Positions 32,714-36,736 of a stretch of 36,736 nt of DNA are shown piece by piece; the stretch's first letter is position 1; each line of letters begins with the position of its first letter. The DNA is from an uncultured Hydrogenophaga sp. (lineage in GTDB: Bacteria; Pseudomonadota; Gammaproteobacteria; Burkholderiales; Burkholderiaceae_C). The notes below the pieces were generated by a model. The model saw only the letters and a program-made list of their open reading frames with translations, made no database searches and had not been told where the DNA came from. The DNA is taken from NCBI RefSeq assembly GCF_958439165.1, contig NZ_OY288141.1, positions 1 through 36,736 on the forward strand, given 5' to 3'. The position numbers and the translations under genes are program-made.

Positions 32714-33646
32714 ATGGACCGACTCAGCTCATTGCGCGCCTTCCAGAAGGTGATCGAAGAAGGTGGATTCGCCGCCGCCGCCCGTGCCATGGACATGTCG
32801 CCCGCCGTGGTGACCCGCCTGGTGGCCGATCTGGAAGAACACCTGGGTACACGCCTGCTGCACCGCACCACGCGGCGGGTGTCGCTCACCGAAGCCGGCG
32901 AGGCCTACCTGGAACGTGTCCGGCAGGTGCTGATCGACCTCGACGAGGCCAGTGAACTGGTGAGCTCGCAGACCCGCGAACTGGCCGGGGTGCTGCGCGT
33001 GCTGGCACCGCCGGTGCTGGCCACCCATGTGCTGGCGCCGCTGGTGTCCGGCTTTCGGCAGACCTACCCCAAGATCCGGCTCGACATCGAGGTGGCTTCG
33101 CACCGCGAGCCGCCCATCGAGGCCTACGACATAACCCTGCTGGGCACCAGCACCGGCTTCGACGCGAACGTGATCGCGCGCAAGGTGATCGCCTCCGAAG
33201 CCATCCTGCTGGCCTCCCCGGACTATGTGCGACGCCGGGGCATGCCGCAGCGGCCGGAAGACCTCGCCCGGCACGATTGCCTGCGCCTCAAGCCCTCGGT
33301 GGGCCGCAGCCGGGTCTGGCGGCTGCTCAATGCCGCCGACGGCGACCGGCCGACCGAGGTCGAGGTCGAGCCGGTGCTGTGGGCCAACCACACCGACACC
33401 CTGATGCACGCCGCCCTGGATGGCGCCGGCATCACCGCCACCACGCTCGAACTGGCCGCACCGATGCTGGCCAACGGCCAGCTGGTGCGGGTGCTGTCGC
33501 CCTGGATCACCGACCGGCTCAACCTGTATGCCGCCCTGCCCAGCCGCAAGTTCATGCCCCGGCGTACCCAGGTGTTCCTGGACTACCTGGTGGCCCAGAC
33601 CCGACAGCGGGTGGATCAGGCGCTGCGCAACAGCGCCTTGCGGTGA
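32714..33646 (+). CDS. LysR-family transcriptional regulator, 310 aa
   Basis: A DNA-binding regulator with an N-terminal winged helix-turn-helix (LSSLRAFQKVIEEGGFAAAARAMDMSPAVVTRLVADLEEHLGTRLLHRTTRRVSLTEAG, residues 4-62). A linker helix and a type II periplasmic-binding-like effector domain (about 90-300) follow. The effector domain contains DITLLGTSTGFDANVIARKVI and HTDTLMHAALDGAGITATTLEL. The ATG at 32714 is the family-typical start. It diverges from the DUF4148 gene and likely controls it and itself; the inducer is unknown. The downstream SSSN-repeat gene is on the same strand after 112 bases. Confidence 0.94.
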   Translation: MDRLSSLRAFQKVIEEGGFAAAARAMDMSPAVVTRLVADLEEHLGTRLLHRTTRRVSLTEAGEAYLERVRQVLIDLDEASELVSSQTRELAGVLRVLAPPVLATHVLAPLVSGFRQTYPKIRLDIEVASHREPPIEAYDITLLGTSTGFDANVIARKVIASEAILLASPDYVRRRGMPQRPEDLARHDCLRLKPSVGRSRVWRLLNAADGDRPTEVEVEPVLWANHTDTLMHAALDGAGITATTLELAAPMLANGQLVRVLSPWITDRLNLYAALPSRKFMPRRTQVFLDYLVAQTRQRVDQALRNSALR

Positions 33647-33658
33647 ACCGGCCAGGCG

Positions 33659-33672
33659 TTACAGACCCTTAC
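33659..33672 (+). promoter_or_regulatory. TTAC-N6-TTAC direct repeat upstream of the SSSN-repeat gene
   Basis: TTAC at 33659-33662 and 33669-33672 repeat with a 10-base period, the spacing used by OmpR/PhoB-type regulators that bind tandem half-sites on one face of the helix. It lies 87 bases before the SSSN gene. A link to the response regulator at 29860 is only a guess. Confidence 0.3.
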
Positions 33673-33758
33673 CGGGCCGACGGGAATGGAATGTCAGCCT
33701 CCGGCGTTCTGGTGAACAGGTCCCCCCCTGAACACCCCATCCACCCGGAAGGCAACCC

Positions 33759-34364
33759 ATGAAGAAATCTCTCGGCATTCTGGTCACCGCCATCGGCAGC
33801 TCGGTGCTGCCCGCCGCCTCGCAAGCCCAGGTCTCGCCCCTGGTGCAGGCCATCGGCGATGCCGCGCAGGACGTGCTCGGCAGCACCTACAGGACACCCC
33901 GCTTCACGGCCGGCAACAGCAGCAGCAATGGCAGCAGCAACGGAGGCTCCAGCGGCGGATCGAGCGCCAGCGGTGGCCGCGGAGGCCAGGGCGGCGGCGG
34001 CTTCGGCGGCGGTCGCGCGGGCAACTCGTCCAGCAACTCGAGTTCCAACTCGTCGTCCAACTCGAGCTCGAACTCCAGCTCCAACAGCTCTTCCAACAGC
34101 AGTTCGAACAGCTCGTCGAACAGCAGCTCCAACTCCAGTTCGAACCGGGGCACCCCACGCGGCGACACTGCCGTGCACGGCTTCTTCAAGGGCTGGGAAA
34201 ACGGACTCTACGGGGCAGCGCGGGCGATCGGTCTGGAGTCGGCACCGCCGGCACGCCGGGCCAGCAAGAGCAGCTCGAACAGCTCGTCCAATTCCAGCTC
34301 GAATTCATCGTCCAACTCGAGCTCGAACTCCAGTTCCAACAGTTCTTCCAACCGCAGCCAGTGA
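33759..34364 (+). CDS. Secreted low-complexity protein with (Asn-Ser-Ser-Ser)n arrays, 201 aa
   Basis: No family is recognised. A signal peptide (cut near SQA, residue 23) is followed by a short segment (VSPLVQAIGDAAQDVLGSTYR), a Ser/Asn/Gly-rich stretch with a poly-Gly region, and ten perfect NSSS units. A 41-residue middle (with AVHGFFKGWENGLYGAARAIG) and a second array of seven SSSN units ending NRSQ complete it. The mature protein is exported, probably disordered and strongly hydrophilic. The non-repeat middle is the part most likely to define a family. A GGAAGG lies at 33747-33752. It is the first of three closely spaced plus-strand genes. Serine codons mix AGY and TCN types, so the repeat is kept at the protein level. 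Confidence 0.82.
   Translation: MKKSLGILVTAIGSSVLPAASQAQVSPLVQAIGDAAQDVLGSTYRTPRFTAGNSSSNGSSNGGSSGGSSASGGRGGQGGGGFGGGRAGNSSSNSSSNSSSNSSSNSSSNSSSNSSSNSSSNSSSNSSSNRGTPRGDTAVHGFFKGWENGLYGAARAIGLESAPPARRASKSSSNSSSNSSSNSSSNSSSNSSSNSSSNRSQ
34023..34145 (+). repeat. Array 1: ten 12-base NSSS units
   Basis: Ten consecutive 12-base units each encode Asn-Ser-Ser-Ser, followed by a final Asn codon. The Asn codon is always AAC here, while the serine codons vary among TCG, TCC, TCT, AGC and AGT. The segment 34047-34097 is nearly repeated at 34302-34352. Confidence 0.93.
34269..34352 (+). repeat. Array 2: seven 12-base SSSN units
   Basis: Seven units of Ser-Ser-Ser-Asn. Its last 51 bases (34302-34352) match 34047-34097 of array 1 except for four third-position transitions, all synonymous. 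Confidence 0.93.
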
Positions 34365-34382
34365 GGCTGACCCGGAGCACCC

Positions 34383-35087
34383 ATGTTCGGACGCCCTGCG
34401 CCACGGATCGAATTCCTCTGCTCGCCCGAGAACCTGGGCGTGATTGCCGAACCGGTGCCAGCCCGGGAGGCACTGCCCGATTGGTTCCGGCGGCTGCCCG
34501 CGGTGGACAGGGAGCGCCTGTCGGTCACCGACAACGCGCTCACCGTGAAGCGCTGCATGCCGTTCCTGGACGCCATGACCGCCGGCTGGGTGCTGCCACT
34601 GGCGGCCACGGTCCGCATCGAGATCGCTGACGGTGGACGCACCGTCGACAGCGGCTGGGATTTCGACCGCACCATGGTCAGCCAGCACCACCCCTACCAG
34701 GTGGCGGGCCACCCCATGTCACCACGGCCACCGGGCAAGTTCCACAACCACTGGGCCATCCGGACGCCGCCAGGCTGGAGCTGCCTGTTCCTGCCGCCGC
34801 TGAACCGCCCGAATGGCGTGGTGGAGGTGGCGGCCGGCGTGGTCGACACCGACACCTACCATGCCCTGATCCACTTCCCGTTCTTTGCGATCGGCAGCGA
34901 CGGACTCCACACGCTGGAGAAAGGCACACCGCTGGTTCAGGTGATTCCGTTCCGCCGGCAGGATGCGCAGCTCGAAGGTATCGTGCGCGCAGAAACGCCT
35001 GCCGAGGCGGCCGAGCGGGAACGCATGCACCGGTCGACCGGCACCACCGACGGCTGGTACCGCAAGGAAGCCCGCGACCGACGTTGA
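34383..35087 (+). CDS. Uncharacterised protein resembling a phage-shared conserved family, 234 aa
   Basis: No named domain can be given. The sequence has the look of a conserved family that I recall from tailed phages and some proteobacteria. It has an N-terminal ALPDWFRRLPAV segment, then TVKRCMPFLDAMTAGWVLPL, HHPYQVAGHP, a middle HNHWAIRTPPGWSCLFLPPLNRP, AGVVDTDTYHALIHFPFFA and the C-terminal LEKGTPLVQVIPFRR. It has no signal peptide and no membrane segment. Several His and Trp residues and the Cys are in conserved-looking positions. A CGGAG lies before the ATG. It sits 18 bases after the SSSN gene and 4 bases before the lipoprotein gene, so the three are probably one transcript. Function is unknown. 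Confidence 0.82.
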   Translation: MFGRPAPRIEFLCSPENLGVIAEPVPAREALPDWFRRLPAVDRERLSVTDNALTVKRCMPFLDAMTAGWVLPLAATVRIEIADGGRTVDSGWDFDRTMVSQHHPYQVAGHPMSPRPPGKFHNHWAIRTPPGWSCLFLPPLNRPNGVVEVAAGVVDTDTYHALIHFPFFAIGSDGLHTLEKGTPLVQVIPFRRQDAQLEGIVRAETPAEAAERERMHRSTGTTDGWYRKEARDRR

Positions 35088-35091
35088 CAAC

Positions 35092-35877
35092 ATGAAGCCG
35101 CACACCCCCGAACCACTGCAACAGTCAGCTCCTGCAACCTACGACCCGGCGCCTGTGGCGCTGGCCCGGTGCGCGCTGGCCGGCGCGGCGCTCGCCCTGG
35201 CCGGCTGTGCCATGGTGCCTGCCGGTGGCCTGGACGATGCGGTGCAATCCATCGGCACACCGGACAGCGGGCCGGTCCTGGTGTCCGACCTGCCACCCGC
35301 TGCGCGGCCTGCATGGCGCAACGGCGATGTGTTCGTGTTCGGCCGCAGCACGGTGCGCCGGATCGTGAGCCGCCAGGGCGACCGCTGGATCTGGCAGACC
35401 ACCGACGGGCAGAGCTACACCACCACCGGCCATTTCTTCGTGCCGATCGTGGACCAGACACTGCCGGGCCGGCATATCCGCAGCCGCATCGAGGGCCGAC
35501 CCGAAGCGCTGTGGCCGCTCCAGGCCGGGCGGTCGGTGGAATTCACCGAGCACCGCCACCTGAAGCAGACCGTGTTCGGCGTCGAGCAGATGCTGGAGCA
35601 GCGCTGGCGCTGCGAGGTGGTCGACACCCGCTACGTGTCGGTGCCGGCCGGCGATTTTGAAACCTTCCATGTGCGCTGTGCAGCGCGCAGTGCCCGCACC
35701 GGCTTGCCCGGCCAGATCATGACCTGGGACTATGCCCCGGCCATCGGCCATTACGTCCAGCGCACCTGGTATGAAGGCGGGCGGGTGCGGCAGTCGGTGT
35801 TGTCGGCGGCACTGCCCGGCGAACTGGCCACCGAAGCCCGGCTGCAGGCGGTGTTGCAACGGCTGCAGGCCGACTGA
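35092..35877 (+). CDS. Predicted lipoprotein, 261 aa, unknown function
   Basis: A signal peptide with a long polar n-region (first 23 residues) ends in a lipobox L-A-G-C, with acylation predicted on Cys39. The mature domain is beta-rich (RNGDVFVFGRSTVRRIVSRQGDRWIWQTTDGQSYTTTG, RSVEFTEHRHLKQTVFGVEQ, YVSVPAGDFETFHVRCAAR). It ends in WDYAPAIGHYVQRTWYEGGR, a pattern seen in uncharacterised periplasmic lipoproteins that bind or measure a ligand. It begins 4 bases after the preceding gene without a clear Shine-Dalgarno, indicating coupling. Location is probably the outer membrane, facing the periplasm. It converges on the protease gene. Confidence 0.82.
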   Translation: MKPHTPEPLQQSAPATYDPAPVALARCALAGAALALAGCAMVPAGGLDDAVQSIGTPDSGPVLVSDLPPAARPAWRNGDVFVFGRSTVRRIVSRQGDRWIWQTTDGQSYTTTGHFFVPIVDQTLPGRHIRSRIEGRPEALWPLQAGRSVEFTEHRHLKQTVFGVEQMLEQRWRCEVVDTRYVSVPAGDFETFHVRCAARSARTGLPGQIMTWDYAPAIGHYVQRTWYEGGRVRQSVLSAALPGELATEARLQAVLQRLQAD

Positions 35878-35896
35878 TCGGGGGTTGAGCGGGCGT

Positions 35897-36736
35897 TCAG
35901 CGGCACTGCAGGGCCGGACGCGGCAGGCCCCAGCCGTACTGGTCGTCGCGACCGCGCGGTCCGAGATCATTCACCGGAATGGCCGATCCGTCGCGCCATT
36001 GACGCGCGGCCACACGACCCTCGGCCAGGCTCTGCGACACCTGCGCCACCAGGTAAGGCACGGCGAACGATGTGCCGTTGCGGCGTTGCACCTGGCCATC
36101 GGGCATGAGCACCGGCACGCCCACGCCAGGCAAAGCGAAATCGACCTGCCCACCCTGACCGGCGCGCCAGTACAGGCGACCGTCCGCTGCCAGCGCGGTG
36201 ACCCCCAGCACCCCATCCAGCGCTGCCGGGTGCGCCGGCGGCGCCGCCCGGCCTTCGTTGCCCACGGCAGCCACCAGCAAGGCGCCGCGGGCCTGGGCTT
36301 CCCGCACCGCCGCTGCCAGCACCCGGTTGGGCGGGCCACTCAGGCTCAGCCCGATGACGTCTGCGCCCTGCCCCACCAGCCAGTCAAGGCTGGCCGCCAG
36401 GTCGAAGGCATCTGCCGAGACCTGGCCGTCGGGCAGGCGGTAGAACGGCACGGCGACCCGTAGCCGGGCCGAGGGCAGCAACCCCTGGAACCCGCCGGCA
36501 GGCTGCCCGGCCAGCAGCACCGCCACCGCGGTGCCGTGCTCTTCGTCGGCGGGCGGGCTGCCCTGCGGCGCCATGCGGCGTTGCTGCAGGTCGAGCCCGC
36601 GCAGGGCCGGCGCCGAGCGCGCCACCGGACCATCGACCATGCCGACGGTCTGTCCGGCACCGCAACGCTCCGATGCCGGCCAGCCGATCTGGGCCAGCAG
36701 CTCGCAACCCGGCAAGGCACAGGCGCCAGCCGGGGG
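35897..36736 (-). CDS. Subtilisin-like serine protease, S8 family (5' end outside window)
   Basis: The frame is open to the right edge; TTG at 36715 lies inside the coding region (residues before it read PPAGACALPGCELL) and is not the start. The catalytic triad motifs are all present: Asp in VGMVDGPV, His in EEHGTAVAVLLAG, and Ser in RRNGTSFAVPYLVA. The oxyanion Asn is in LVAAVGNEG. The C-terminus ends soon after the Ser motif (GWGLPRPALQ). Upstream sequence outside the window should hold a signal peptide. It is a putative exported protease. It converges on the lipoprotein gene, with 19 bases between stops. Confidence 0.92.
   Translation of the reverse strand, partial: PPAGACALPGCELLAQIGWPASERCGAGQTVGMVDGPVARSAPALRGLDLQQRRMAPQGSPPADEEHGTAVAVLLAGQPAGGFQGLLPSARLRVAVPFYRLPDGQVSADAFDLAASLDWLVGQGADVIGLSLSGPPNRVLAAAVREAQARGALLVAAVGNEGRAAPPAHPAALDGVLGVTALAADGRLYWRAGQGGQVDFALPGVGVPVLMPDGQVQRRNGTSFAVPYLVAQVSQSLAEGRVAARQWRDGSAIPVNDLGPRGRDDQYGWGLPRPALQCR

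Noticed and set aside
33887..34189. Minus-strand frame encoding a Glu-Leu-rich repeat peptide across the SSSN array
   Set aside because: It is the mirror of the serine/asparagine codons and has no signal peptide, ribosome site or sensible domain.
33759..34364. SSSN arrays as an assembly artefact or phase-variable slippage tract
   Set aside because: The frame stays open through both arrays and the codons are diversified, so the tract is not a simple perfect DNA repeat prone to slippage.
36713..36715. TTG as the start of the subtilisin-like gene
   Set aside because: The frame continues to the window edge and the codons before it fit protein sequence; no signal peptide follows the TTG.

Overview
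The window is a GC-rich, densely packed bacterial chromosome segment. Its gene families point to a betaproteobacterium of the order Burkholderiales, in or near the Comamonadaceae/Sphaerotilus-Leptothrix/Rubrivivax group. The evidence is a CopI-type cupredoxin beside a Tat-exported copper oxidase, DUF1631, DUF1415, DUF2889, DUF4148, a single-subunit TAXI receptor and a GltIJKL importer. I see no rRNA, tRNA, CRISPR array, insertion sequence or integrase, so this looks like core or mildly accessory chromosome rather than an island. The placement rests on remembered family distributions, not on a search.

Layout. 1-5.4 kb holds housekeeping and unknown genes: a serine hydrolase cut by the left edge, a DUF2889/secreted-protein pair, a His-rich cupin, an HxD...H dioxygenase, a DUF2189 membrane protein and AcuI. 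5.4-7.1 kb is a CoA ligase that heads an operon with a small membrane protein and AcuI; a perfect 16-bp palindrome lies upstream of it. 7.4-11.9 kb is a glutamate/aspartate ABC importer (gltIJKL) followed by a periplasmic glycerophosphodiesterase and a small protein, with an attenuator-type terminator after gltI. 11.9-16.6 kb is a six-gene envelope copper-handling cluster: His/Cys-rich small protein, TolC-like protein, Tat multicopper oxidase, CopI-like cupredoxin, DUF411 protein and CusF-like protein. It contains no P-type ATPase or RND pump. 16.8-18.35 kb is a PAS-HAMP chemoreceptor behind a sigma-28-type promoter.

18.35-21.35 kb is a minus-strand pair: a barrel-like outer-envelope protein and a secreted protein with three bacterial Ig-like repeats. 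21.5-25.6 kb holds an orphan TAXI receptor with its own C-terminal membrane helix and tail, a DUF1631 protein and a DUF1415 protein coupled to ettA. 25.6-29.4 kb is ettA diverging from rhlE, which has a hairpin-rich leader and a long RGG/GDR tail. 29.4-33.6 kb has a cupin diverging from an OmpR/QseBC-type two-component pair, then a duplicated-domain DUF4148 protein diverging from a LysR regulator. 33.76-35.88 kb is the least explained part: a secreted protein made of (Asn-Ser-Ser-Ser)n arrays, a protein resembling a phage-shared uncharacterised family, and a lipoprotein, tightly spaced on one strand. They converge on a subtilisin-like protease cut by the right edge.

The best candidates for something undescribed are the SSSN-repeat/phage-like/lipoprotein trio, the Ig-repeat plus barrel pair, and the copper cluster with a TolC that lacks its pump. 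None can be called a proven new system from sequence alone.
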